Of a DNA stretch of 6,077 nucleotides, positions 1 through 5,849 are shown piece after piece (positions within the stretch are counted from its first letter, which is position 1; each line of letters begins with the position of its first letter). The notes under the pieces were generated by a model. It ran no database searches. It was not told the DNA's origin and was given only the letters and a program-made list of their open reading frames with translations. Made by a program: the position numbers and the translations under genes. The stretch comes from an uncultured bacterium (GTDB taxonomy: Bacteria > Bacillota > Clostridia > Oscillospirales > Oscillospiraceae): NCBI GenBank assembly GCA_949286295.1, contig CASECK010000139.1:1-6077 (forward strand), written 5' to 3'.

Positions 1-742
1 TGTCCAGCAGCCGGGCCAGGGTGTCCGCCTTCTCCCCCCGGTCCACCTCCAGGCGGTACTGGACGATGTCGGGGCGGTTCTCCTGGTCGGCGGGGACGGT
101 GATCTCCACCGGGTCCCGCTGGTACACCCAGGAGATGTCCATCACCTCACGGCTGATGGTGGCGGAAAACAGGCCCAGATTGCGCCGCTGGGGCATCCTG
201 TCCAGGATGTGGGTCACATCTCGGACAAAGCCCATGTCCAGCATCCGGTCGGCCTCGTCCAGCACCACGGTCTGCACCTGGTCCAGCCGGACGGTGCGCC
301 GCTTCATGTGGTCCATCAGCCGCCCCGGGGTGGCCACCACAATCTGGGGGAACTTCTTCAGCTGGGTAATCTGCTTGTCGATGGGCTGGCCGCCGTACAG
401 GCACACCACCCGGACTCCCTCCTTAAAGGCGCACAGGTCCCTCAGCTCGTCCTGAATCTGGATGGCCAGCTCCCGGGTGGGGGCCAGCACCAGGGCCTGC
501 ACCCGGCTGTCCTCCGGCTCCACGTGCTCCACCATGGGGATGCCAAAGGCAAAGGTCTTCCCCGTGCCGGTGGGCGCTTTGGCGATGACGTCCTTCCAGT
601 CCATAAAATAGGGGATGGCCCCCACCTGAATGGGGGTGGCCTCCACATAGCCCTTCTTCTCGATGGCGCGCATAAGCGCGGGGGACAGGCCCATCTGGTC
701 ATACCGGCCCTGCTCGCTGACAGTTTGTCCGTTGATTTCCAT
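1..742 (-). CDS. DEAD-box ATP-dependent RNA helicase (C-terminal part beyond window)
   Basis: Cytoplasmic RNA helicase that uses ATP to unwind or remodel RNA, typically in ribosome assembly, mRNA decay or cold adaptation. The visible 247 residues hold nearly the whole first RecA-like domain: Q motif ending TPIQ (36-39), Walker A APTGTGKT (56-63), motif Ia PTRELAIQI (88-96), motif Ib TPGR (138-141), DEAD (162-165) and SAT (193-195). The second RecA domain has just begun when the window ends at position 1, so the 3' end is missing. The start at 742 is backed by AGAAAGGA at 753-760 with a 10-nt spacer, and by the Q motif at the expected distance from the N-terminus. The gene has its own promoter (874-901) and is isolated from htrA by a terminator. 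Motif I has AP rather than the more usual AQ before TGTGKT, a tolerated variant. Which DEAD-box subfamily (CshA, CshB or DeaD-like) cannot be settled without the C-terminus. Confidence 0.96.
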   Translation of the reverse strand, partial: MEINGQTVSEQGRYDQMGLSPALMRAIEKKGYVEATPIQVGAIPYFMDWKDVIAKAPTGTGKTFAFGIPMVEHVEPEDSRVQALVLAPTRELAIQIQDELRDLCAFKEGVRVVCLYGGQPIDKQITQLKKFPQIVVATPGRLMDHMKRRTVRLDQVQTVVLDEADRMLDMGFVRDVTHILDRMPQRRNLGLFSATISREVMDISWVYQRDPVEITVPADQENRPDIVQYRLEVDRGEKADTLARLLD

Positions 743-868
743 CCCGGTCCGTTCCTTTCTCTTTCGTCTGATTCAAGGCCCATCCCAATCCACGCAAGCC
801 GCCGGCGTCCTCGTCCGGCGCGGCCCCGAATCGCCCGGAGCGGCCCGCCGCCCCGAAAAATCGTCCAG
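743..868 (-). other. Long GC-rich 5' leader of the helicase gene
   Basis: If transcription starts about 7 nt after the -10 box at 874-879, the helicase mRNA carries roughly 125 nt of untranslated leader. The leader is very GC-rich and can fold: CGCCGG at 800-805 pairs with CCGGCG at 815-820 around a 9-nt loop, and further self-complementary GC blocks lie at about 836-856. No gene is supported here: a short frame starting at an ATG near 783 has no good ribosome binding site and runs out of frame across the helicase start. Long structured leaders occur in cold-induced helicase mRNAs of other bacteria, but I do not recognise a named RNA family. Confidence 0.5.
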
Positions 869-873
869 TTATT

Positions 874-901
874 ATTATACCAGCTTTTCGCCGCTTGTCC
901 A
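874..901 (-). promoter_or_regulatory. Sigma-A-type promoter with extended -10 for the helicase
   Basis: On the minus strand TGGACA (896-901, 5 of 6 to TTGACA) is followed by a 16-bp spacer and a perfect TATAAT (874-879). The bases before the -10 read TGG, giving the extended TGnTATAAT motif common in Gram-positive promoters. It is the most AT-rich spot in an otherwise GC-rich intergenic stretch, and lies between the htrA terminator and the helicase start. Confidence 0.8.
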
Positions 902-933
902 TCCTTTCCCCACCCCGATTCCCCGCCGGAGCA

Positions 934-972
934 CAAAAACCGCCCGCGCCCCAGTCGCGGGGGCGCGGGCGG
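934..972 (-). terminator. Rho-independent terminator of htrA
   Basis: A perfect 13-bp inverted repeat, CCGCCCGCGCCCC at 940-952 and its complement at 960-972, encloses a 7-nt loop. Read on the minus strand it is followed by a T run (935-939). It begins 25 nt after the htrA stop codon and separates htrA from the helicase promoter. Confidence 0.93.
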
Positions 973-997
973 CCGTCGGGTCTTTGGAAGGCGCGTC

Positions 998-2362
998 TTA
1001 CCAAGAGAAGTGCCCAAAGGGCCACTGGAAGTAGTAGCCGTTGTCCGTCTGCTGCTGTTGCTGCTGTTGCAGCTGGTTGTTGGCCTCGGTCTGGGCGTTT
1101 TTCTCGTCGAAGGTGACGGTGATGGTCATCTCCTGCTGCTGGCGCACCACCGTCAGGGCGGCGGTGTCGCCCGCCTTATAGTCGCTGGACAGGGCGGCGG
1201 TCAGGGCCGAGGGGGAGTCCACGGCGGTGCCGTCGATAGCGGTGATAATGTCGTTGAGCTGCAGGCCGGCTTTCTGGGCGCAGGAGCCCTCGGCGATATA
1301 GATTACCTCGGCCCCGGCGGGGATGCCGTAGCGCTGGACCTGCTGGTCCACCGCCTGGACCTGAATGCCCAGGTAGGGCTTCCCGGTGACATAGCCGTGC
1401 TCAATCAGGTCAGACAGGATGCTCTTCACGTCGTTGATGGGCAGGGCAAAGCCGAGGCCCTCGGCGGACACGCCGGAGGTGGACTGGGTATACTTGGCGG
1501 ACACGATGCCCACCACGTTGCCGTAGCTGTCAAACAGGGGGCCGCCGGAGTTGCCCGGGTTGATGGCGCAGTTGGTCTGAAGCACATTCAGGGTGATGGC
1601 CACGTCGCTGTCGGTGTTGGGGTCGGTCCCGGTGGTGGTGATCAGCCTGTCCAGGGCGGAGACCATGCCGTCGGTAAAGGTGAAGGTCAGCTCGCCCAGG
1701 GGGTTGCCGATGGCGTACACATCCTCGCCCACCACCAGCTTGCTGGAATCGCCCAGGGTGACGGGCTGCAGGCCGGTGGCCTCGATTTTCAGCACGGCCA
1801 CGTCGTTGTCCTGCTCTCCCCCCACCAGGGCGGCGGTATACTTATCCCCGTTGGCGAAGGACACCTGAATGTCCACCGAGGAGTCGTTGACCGCCTCCTC
1901 GATGACATGGTAATTGGTCACGATATACCCGTCCTGGGTGAGGACAAAGCCAGAGCCGCTGGCGGCGGAGGTGGTGGTCTGGCCGAAGATGTTCACGGTG
2001 GTGTTCACCGTGATGCCCACGCAGGAGGGGAGGTTGGCGGCGTACAGCTGCTCCGGGGTCATGGGCTGGCCGTTGTTGGAGTTCACCATGGTTTCCACCT
2101 GGGGCCGCTCCCCCTGGTAAATCACGGTATCCGGCCGGGCCGCACTCTGGTACAGGGCCGCCCCGCCCACTCCGGCGGCGGCGCCCGCCACGGCGCAGGC
2201 CAGGATAAGCGCCGCCGCCCGGGTCCAGCCGCGCTTCCTCCTGGGGGGCTGGCCGGGGGCGGAGGGTTGGCCCGCGCCCTGCGCGGGTGCCGGGTCGGTA
2301 TAGTCGCCAAAGCCGCCCCGGTAACCGTCATTCTCGCTGTTATAGAAATTGAATTCGTCCAT
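998..2362 (-). CDS. htrA: HtrA/DegP-family membrane-anchored serine protease with one PDZ domain
   Basis: Surface quality-control protease (S1C family) that degrades misfolded exported proteins. The 454 residues read as: a cytoplasmic acidic then Pro/Gly-rich segment (1-40), a basic stop RRKR (41-44), one membrane helix (about 48-71), an extracellular trypsin-like domain (about 105-310) and a PDZ domain (about 328-415). The catalytic triad is intact: His152 in TNYHVIEEA, Asp187 in DNDVAVLKI and Ser272 in NPGNSGGPL. The start at 2362 has AAAGGAG (2373-2379) with a 10-nt spacer. Length and single-PDZ layout match Firmicute HtrA rather than two-PDZ DegP. The unusual part is the C-terminus: seven glutamines (432-438) and then an aromatic tail ending HFSW (Y443, Y444, F445, W447, F449, F452, W454). 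It is flanked by terminators and so appears monocistronic; a direct-repeat promoter suggests stress control. Confidence 0.96.
   Translation of the reverse strand: MDEFNFYNSENDGYRGGFGDYTDPAPAQGAGQPSAPGQPPRRKRGWTRAAALILACAVAGAAAGVGGAALYQSAARPDTVIYQGERPQVETMVNSNNGQPMTPEQLYAANLPSCVGITVNTTVNIFGQTTTSAASGSGFVLTQDGYIVTNYHVIEEAVNDSSVDIQVSFANGDKYTAALVGGEQDNDVAVLKIEATGLQPVTLGDSSKLVVGEDVYAIGNPLGELTFTFTDGMVSALDRLITTTGTDPNTDSDVAITLNVLQTNCAINPGNSGGPLFDSYGNVVGIVSAKYTQSTSGVSAEGLGFALPINDVKSILSDLIEHGYVTGKPYLGIQVQAVDQQVQRYGIPAGAEVIYIAEGSCAQKAGLQLNDIITAIDGTAVDSPSALTAALSSDYKAGDTAALTVVRQQQEMTITVTFDEKNAQTEANNQLQQQQQQQTDNGYYFQWPFGHFSW
1049..1069 (-). repeat. CAG/CAA triplet repeat encoding seven glutamines in HtrA
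   Basis: Seven consecutive glutamine codons on the minus strand (CAA CAG CAG CAA CAG CAG CAG) encode residues 432-438 of HtrA, between the PDZ domain and the aromatic tail. The near-pure triplet tract could vary in length by slippage without breaking the reading frame. It probably acts as a flexible linker. Confidence 0.85.
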
Positions 2363-2427
2363 ACTGGAAACGCTCCTTTCATCTGTGGAAAAGAACCGTC
2401 CTGTCCTCTTTCCCTGAAGCTGTGTCC

Positions 2428-2463
2428 ATCATAGCGCAGAAATATGAAGAAAGCATGAAGAAA
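2428..2463 (-). promoter_or_regulatory. htrA promoter with 11-bp-spaced direct repeats over the -35 region
   Basis: On the minus strand a good -10 box TATGAT (2428-2433) has no recognisable -35 hexamer at 17 bp (ATGCTT there, a poor match). Instead two hexamers, TTCATG (2454-2459) and TTCATA (2443-2448), lie exactly 11 bp apart and end 9 bp before the -10. On the plus strand the same unit is a 9-bp identical repeat, ATGAAGAAA, at 2444-2452 and 2455-2463. Direct half-sites one helical turn apart that replace the -35 box are typical of activation by OmpR/PhoB-type response regulators. They also resemble the TTTTCATA repeats reported before Bacillus htrA/htrB. The regulator is inferred, not seen. 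Confidence 0.55.
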
Positions 2464-2488
2464 AAGGGAGAACTTTTTGAACTTTCCC
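2461..2488 (-). terminator. Weak candidate terminator of the YtvI-like gene
   Basis: Starting 17 nt after the stop codon at 2505, the minus strand can form an imperfect stem from 2488 to 2466. It has GGGA/TCCC at the base, one A-C mismatch, then A-T and two G-T pairs, with a short A-rich loop. Five Ts follow (2461-2465). Stability is modest, and the T run overlaps the htrA regulatory repeats, so read-through into htrA is possible. Confidence 0.4.
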
Positions 2489-2504
2489 CAGCACTCCAGA
2501 GGTC

Positions 2505-3680
2505 TCAGGGCTGCCGGCCGTCCGGGCGGCCGGGCCGCTCGGACAAAATGGCGGCGATGTCCCGGGCCGCGGCAATCAGGTCCAGCCTGACCCCCCGGAA
2601 GATGCCCATACTGGCCAGATTGAGCAAAATGAGCAGCACCGTGGGGCCCAGAATCATGCCCAGCACGCCGGCCAGTCGCATCCCCACATAGATGCTGATC
2701 AGGGACAGGGTGGGGGATAGTCCGGTCTGGTCGCCCACGAATTTCGGCTCCATCACCCGGCGGAACAGGGCGACAATTCCCCAGATGACCATCAGCTCCA
2801 CCGCGGCGGGGATGTCCCGCATAAACAGGGCGATAAACGCCCAGGGCACCATGACAGTGCCCGCGCCGATGATGGGGATAAAGTCCATGACCGCCAGCCC
2901 CAGGGACAGCAGCAGGCCATAGGGCTGGTCAATGACGAAAAATCCCACCAGGAGGATGAAAAACACCCCCACCGACAGCAAAAACTCCGCCTTCAGATAG
3001 CCCCCGAAGGCCCCCAGGGCCACGGTGCGCACCTGGCCCAGAAAGCGCAGGATACTCTCGTCCACACAGTGGGCCGCCCGGCTGCGGATGTAGGGGTAAT
3101 CCGCCGTCAACAGATAGGTGGCCATGATGAAGATGACCAGGGCCACGACAAAGGAGGGCAGGCCCATGGCCTTCTCTCCGGCCACCTTGCCCAGCGTGCC
3201 CAGCGCCTCCGGGACGGCGCTGCCCAGCCACTCCAGCAGGCTGGCCACGCTGTTCTCCACCAGAGCTGTCACCTGGGGCGGCACCAGGGTCAGCAGGTTG
3301 GACAACAGCACCTCCACCTGGTCCAGGGTGGACTGCAGGCTGTCCAGCAGGCCGCTCCAGTTCTGGACCAGAGAGAGCAGCTGTCCCGCCGCCGCATAGC
3401 CCAGCAGGCCCACGGCCCCCCCTACCAGTCCAAACAGCAGCACCACCAGCAGCAGAGACAGCGGTCCCCGGCTCCAGCCGGTGAGCTTTTGCAGCCGCTT
3501 GACCGCCGGGTTGAGCAGCACCGCCACCACCAGCGCGAAAATAAAGGGGGCGAACAGGGACGCCAGAGGTCCGCCGAAGCGCGCCACCAGCCACACAACC
3601 AGGGCCGCCAGGATAAAGCGTATCCCCAGCCGGAGCCACAGGGCGCCCCGCTGGCGCCAGGACAGCTGCTGTAAATCCAC
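2505..3680 (-). CDS. ytvI: AI-2E family transporter, YtvI-like sporulation membrane protein
   Basis: Polytopic membrane protein of 391 residues in the AI-2E/PerM family, whose members export small molecules or ions; the substrate here is unknown. Hydrophobic helices lie at about 19-34, 38-57, 73-96, 176-192, 232-250, 254-285, 292-306 and 325-357, with a soluble stretch at about 100-170. The second half carries the family hallmark pattern: DFIPIIGAG (266-274), EPKFVGDQTGLSP (311-323) and LGMILGP (340-346), which resembles the YtvI branch. The start is GTG at 3680: GAGGAGG at 3689-3695 sits 8 nt upstream, while the in-frame ATG at 3764 has no such site and would add 28 non-family-like residues (His- and Cys-containing). 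It follows the DegV gene but is separated by a terminator. The assignment to YtvI rather than a generic AI-2E protein is moderately sure. Confidence 0.88.
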   Translation of the reverse strand: MDLQQLSWRQRGALWLRLGIRFILAALVVWLVARFGGPLASLFAPFIFALVVAVLLNPAVKRLQKLTGWSRGPLSLLLVVLLFGLVGGAVGLLGYAAAGQLLSLVQNWSGLLDSLQSTLDQVEVLLSNLLTLVPPQVTALVENSVASLLEWLGSAVPEALGTLGKVAGEKAMGLPSFVVALVIFIMATYLLTADYPYIRSRAAHCVDESILRFLGQVRTVALGAFGGYLKAEFLLSVGVFFILLVGFFVIDQPYGLLLSLGLAVMDFIPIIGAGTVMVPWAFIALFMRDIPAAVELMVIWGIVALFRRVMEPKFVGDQTGLSPTLSLISIYVGMRLAGVLGMILGPTVLLILLNLASMGIFRGVRLDLIAAARDIAAILSERPGRPDGRQP

Positions 3681-3688
3681 GGAAAAGA

Positions 3689-3695
3689 CCTCCTC
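3689..3695 (-). promoter_or_regulatory. Ribosome binding site fixing the GTG start of the YtvI-like gene
   Basis: The minus strand reads GAGGAGG, a near-perfect Shine-Dalgarno sequence, 8 nt before the GTG at 3678-3680. It lies inside the longer frame that begins at ATG 3764, which argues against that upstream start. Confidence 0.85.
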
Positions 3696-3743
3696 TTCTC
3701 GGTTGCAGTGTGGAGTATGGTAACCGAAGGCAGCGCAAAAATG

Positions 3744-3764
3744 GTGAATAATGTGTAAATTCAC
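3744..3764. repeat. Inverted repeat GTGAAT-N9-ATTCAC upstream of the YtvI-like gene
   Basis: Two perfect 6-bp arms, GTGAAT (3744-3749) and ATTCAC (3759-3764), surround a 9-bp AT-rich centre. The 21-bp element lies in the only AT-rich segment between the DegV terminator and the YtvI-like start, where a promoter would be expected. The shape fits a dimeric regulator site, but no family is recognised and 6-bp arms can arise by chance. Confidence 0.35.
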
Positions 3765-3771
3765 AAAACAG

Positions 3772-3816
3772 AAAAACCCGCGGCCCGGCCGTCACGGGGG
3801 ACGGCCGGGCCCGCGG
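3772..3816 (-). terminator. Rho-independent terminator of the DegV-family gene
   Basis: The arms at 3778-3792 and 3801-3816 pair over 15 bp (CCGCGG plus CCCGGCCGT and complement) with one bulged G and a short loop. Read on the minus strand this ends in GGGTTTTT, with the T run at 3772-3776 and more Ts beyond. The stem starts 2 nt after the stop codon at 3819. Confidence 0.92.
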
Positions 3817-3818
3817 AC

Positions 3819-4682
3819 TCACAGGCGGTACACCATACCCACCAGGTTGGGACCGGCGTTGATGGACACCACGCCGCCCACGGGATACTCCAGCGCCGGC
3901 TCCTCCCCCAGCTCCAGGCGGCAGGCCTCTTTCAGCCGGCTGGCCTGCTCCAGGTTGTTGCCCCGGATGAGTAGATAGGGGGTGCCGCTCCGGCGCTCCT
4001 TCTTGCACAGCTGCGTCAGGGTGGCAATCACGTTTTTCTCCCCCCGGATCTTGGCCAGAATTTTAGACTCCCCGCCGGCAAAGGTCATGACGGGCTTGAG
4101 CCCCAGGGCCTCGCCCATAAAGGCGGCGGCGGCGGAGATGCGCCCCGACTTCTTGGCAAAGCGCAAATCCAGCGGCGCAAAGACGACCCGCACGTGGTCC
4201 ACCCAGTCCTGGATATACGCCGCCACCTCGGCGGCGCCGGCCCCGGCGGCGGCCATGGCCGCCCCCTGGACCACCGCCCAGCCGTATCCCATGGAATAGG
4301 TCTTGGAATCAATCAGATGGATGCCAAAGCTCTCCCTGGCCTCCGGGTGGTCCTCGTAGAACTCCTCCCGGGCCTGCACCGCGTTCATGTAGGTGGAGGA
4401 CCCCTTGGAGTTGATGGAGGTGTGAATTAGGTCGGTGTACCCCTCCCTCCAGGCCTGCTCATAGCACTCGGTGAACAGATAGGCGTTGAGCTGAGCGTGG
4501 GTGGGAATCTGCGGGGCGGACAGCAGCATCTCATAAAACTGGTCGGGGGTGAAGTCCACGCCGTCGGCGTACTCCCTGTCCCCCATGGCGATGGGGAAGG
4601 GGAGCAGCTGAATCTTCTGCTCCCGCAGCAGATGGGCGGGGATGTCGGCGGCGGAATCGGTGGTAAACTTGATGCGGGACAT
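3819..4682 (-). CDS. DegV family protein (fatty-acid-binding, FakB-like)
   Basis: DegV proteins bind a fatty acid in the cytoplasm; FakB members present it to the kinase FakA for phosphorylation and entry into phospholipid synthesis. This 287-residue protein has the family length and landmarks: TTDSAADIP (7-15), a ligand-loop remnant PTHAQLN (60-66), TSINSKGSST (88-97), LIDSKTYSMGYG (123-134) and KKSGRIS (177-183), followed by GLKPVMTF (194-201). Several usual binding-site residues differ: the TSQPS-type loop reads THAQL, and the C-terminal HxGPG reads NAGPN (275-279). The start is ATG 4682, with GAGGAGG (4694-4700) and an 11-nt spacer. Upstream in-frame ATGs at 4742 and 4769 fall inside or ahead of the promoter and cannot be used. 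It stands alone between its own promoter and terminator; no FakA kinase is in the window. Confidence 0.93.
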   Translation of the reverse strand: MSRIKFTTDSAADIPAHLLREQKIQLLPFPIAMGDREYADGVDFTPDQFYEMLLSAPQIPTHAQLNAYLFTECYEQAWREGYTDLIHTSINSKGSSTYMNAVQAREEFYEDHPEARESFGIHLIDSKTYSMGYGWAVVQGAAMAAAGAGAAEVAAYIQDWVDHVRVVFAPLDLRFAKKSGRISAAAAFMGEALGLKPVMTFAGGESKILAKIRGEKNVIATLTQLCKKERRSGTPYLLIRGNNLEQASRLKEACRLELGEEPALEYPVGGVVSINAGPNLVGMVYRL

Positions 4683-4693
4683 GGCAGAGCAGG

Positions 4694-4700
4694 CCTCCTC
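4694..4700 (-). promoter_or_regulatory. Ribosome binding site fixing the DegV start
   Basis: GAGGAGG on the minus strand precedes ATG 4682 by 11 nt. Together with the promoter at 4741-4769 it selects the MSRIKFTTDS start over longer frames. A hairpin (4703-4718) ends 2 nt upstream of it. Confidence 0.8.
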
Positions 4701-4702
4701 AG

Positions 4703-4721
4703 CCGGACCGGAGTCCGGAGT
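4703..4721 (-). repeat. Short tandem repeat and hairpin in the DegV leader
   Basis: On the plus strand CCGGAGT occurs twice in tandem (4708-4714, 4715-4721), preceded by a partial copy CCGGA (4703-4707). The same bases form a 6-bp hairpin, CCGGAC (4703-4708) with GTCCGG (4713-4718), around a 4-nt loop. It lies in the predicted untranslated leader directly ahead of the ribosome binding site. It has no T run, so it is not a terminator. Confidence 0.5.
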
Positions 4722-4740
4722 ATTGCAACAGGTTCGATTC

Positions 4741-4769
4741 ATTATCCCAGAGGACCGGGCGGTTGTCAA
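4741..4769 (-). promoter_or_regulatory. Sigma-A-type promoter of the DegV-family gene
   Basis: The minus strand carries a perfect TTGACA (4764-4769), a 17-bp spacer and GATAAT (4741-4746, 5 of 6). Predicted transcription starts near 4734, giving a leader of about 50 nt before ATG 4682. Confidence 0.87.
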
Positions 4770-4805
4770 TGCGGCAACTCCAAAATCCCTAAATTTTTCG
4801 GCCGC

Positions 4806-5018
4806 TCAGCGCTTTTTCCGCTCCAGCCGGCGGCGGGTGCCGTCCGGGTAAAGGATACAGGCGTTGTCCAGCTGGGCGTTGAGGGAGGCCTTGCAGGCGT
4901 CGATATACTCCCGGCGCAGGGCGTCCCGCTCAGCTGTCTCCTCCGCCGTCAGCCCCCCGGGACTGGCGGCCTTTCGGGCCAGGTGGTTGATGCGCTCGAT
5001 TTTCTTGCGGTCTATCAT
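4806..5018 (-). CDS. ynzC: YnzC/DUF896 (UPF0291) family small protein
   Basis: A 70-residue cytoplasmic protein of unknown molecular function from a family widespread in Firmicutes. The family pattern is clear: MIDRKKIERINHLARK (1-16) forms a first helix, then the turn GGLTAEE (21-27), then a long second helix through RREYIDACKASLNAQLDN (35-52), the family's REYL-type core. The tail is DGTRRRLERKKR, strongly basic. Length is close to B. subtilis YnzC. ATG 5018 has GGAG (5027-5030) with an 8-nt spacer; the start codon overlaps the ylmH stop in ATGA (5015-5018), indicating translational coupling. A longer frame from 5150 lies inside ylmH and is not used. The family fold is a helical hairpin; the basic tail could suggest nucleic-acid contact, which is inference. 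I see no convincing terminator between its stop and the DegV promoter. Confidence 0.93.
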   Translation of the reverse strand: MIDRKKIERINHLARKAASPGGLTAEETAERDALRREYIDACKASLNAQLDNACILYPDGTRRRLERKKR

Positions 5019-5815
5019 ACATATCGCTCCAATACCAGCATAGTCCGGCCCTTTTTGGACTGACCGGGAACCTGCTTGACCACGCACTTGCCCAGTCCCC
5101 GGCAGGTGAGCACGTCCCCCTCCTGCACCAGTCTGTCCGCCTTCAGGCACTCCCGGTGGTTGAGGGACACCTTCCCCGCTGAGATAAGGCCGGCCGCCTT
5201 GGCCCGGGACACAGAGAAGCCCGCGGCCGCCACTGCGTCCAGGCGGGGGGTGGCCACCGTGTCCCGGATGGTCCTGACCTGGACGGGGGCCGGGGAGAGC
5301 TGCCCCAGGTCAATCTCCCGCAGGCTGACCTTCCAGCGCCCGGCCTGGGACCACTGGGACAGCAAAATGGGGGCCGCCTGGCGCAGGGCTACCACCTGGC
5401 ACCGGCCAGGGCCGGGAAAGAGAATGTCCCCCAGCTTCTCCCGGGTCAGTCCCAGGCCCATCAGAGCGCCCAGCACATCCCGGTGGGTCAGCCCGGCGCT
5501 GTCAGGGTAGACGGCCTCCAGGGCGGTCAGAGGCCCCTCCGGACCGGCGCACACGCTCTGCTCCTCCTGCCAGTCGGGCAGAAAGGCGCACACGCACCGC
5601 TCCGCGCCGGGGTAGCCGCCCCAGAACAGGTGCCTGGGCCGGCCCCAGGCGTCCAGCAGGCCGGCCACCGCCGCCTGCTCCCCCGGGAAAAGGAAGGGGG
5701 TATGGGCGGGCACGCCCCGCTCCTGAGCCAGCTCCAGCTTGTCCAGCGTCCGGGCAAGCAGCACCCGCTCCTCCCCGCTGCGGGCGCAGCGGTCCAGCAG
5801 CTCTTTTTTTGTCAT
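5015..5815 (-). CDS. ylmH: YlmH family RNA-binding protein (S4 domain)
   Basis: RNA-binding protein of 266 residues, the usual family size. The N-terminal YlmH region contains TPFLFPGEQ (39-47) and the hallmark LTHRDVLGALMGLGLTREKLGDI (109-131). The C-terminal S4 domain covers about 189-246, with RLDAV (191-195), SRAKAAGLISAGKVSLN (203-219) and GDVLTCRGLGK (233-243). The S4 domain binds structured RNA; in B. subtilis YlmH is a relative of the ribosome-quality-control factor RqcP and binds the large ribosomal subunit, so a role on the ribosome is likely. The start at 5815 has GGAGG (5824-5828) with an 8-nt spacer and lies about 28 nt after the predicted transcription start; the longer frame from 5923 begins inside the upstream rplA terminator and is excluded. 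It is the first gene of a two-gene operon with ynzC, overlapping by 4 bp. Confidence 0.93.
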   Translation of the reverse strand: MTKKELLDRCARSGEERVLLARTLDKLELAQERGVPAHTPFLFPGEQAAVAGLLDAWGRPRHLFWGGYPGAERCVCAFLPDWQEEQSVCAGPEGPLTALEAVYPDSAGLTHRDVLGALMGLGLTREKLGDILFPGPGRCQVVALRQAAPILLSQWSQAGRWKVSLREIDLGQLSPAPVQVRTIRDTVATPRLDAVAAAGFSVSRAKAAGLISAGKVSLNHRECLKADRLVQEGDVLTCRGLGKCVVKQVPGQSKKGRTMLVLERYV

Positions 5816-5849
5816 GGCGCAGCCCTCCCCCGCCCTGTGTTCCGGCTTC

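Noticed and set aside
442..1017. Minus-strand frame covering the htrA end, the intergenic region and the helicase start
   Set aside because: It runs through the htrA terminator hairpin and the helicase promoter and gives Pro/Arg/Trp-rich nonsense.
209..2434. 741-codon open frame on the plus strand antisense to the helicase and htrA
   Set aside because: Its translation is low-complexity, rich in Gly, His and Val, with no recognisable domain, and it mirrors two clear minus-strand genes. GC-rich codon bias leaves few stops in such shadow frames.
3714..3719. CATACT on the minus strand as a possible sporulation sigma-E -10 for the YtvI-like gene
   Set aside because: Only the CATAC core fits, and no suitable -35 element lies at the right spacing, so it is too weak to list although YtvI genes can be sporulation-controlled.
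2929..4008. 359-codon minus-strand frame spanning the YtvI-like gene and the end of the DegV gene
   Set aside because: It crosses a strong terminator, overlaps two well-supported genes in another frame, and its translation is Gly/Pro/Arg-rich with no family pattern.
4725..4745. GGTTCGATTC resembling a tRNA T-loop
   Set aside because: The flanking bases do not pair into a T-stem, and no acceptor stem, anticodon arm or D-arm can be formed around it. It lies in the leader and -10 region of the DegV gene.
4770..4805. Possible terminator after ynzC
   Set aside because: Only an AT-rich imperfect hairpin with a wobble pair can be drawn, without a proper GC stem and T run. Read-through into the DegV gene remains possible.
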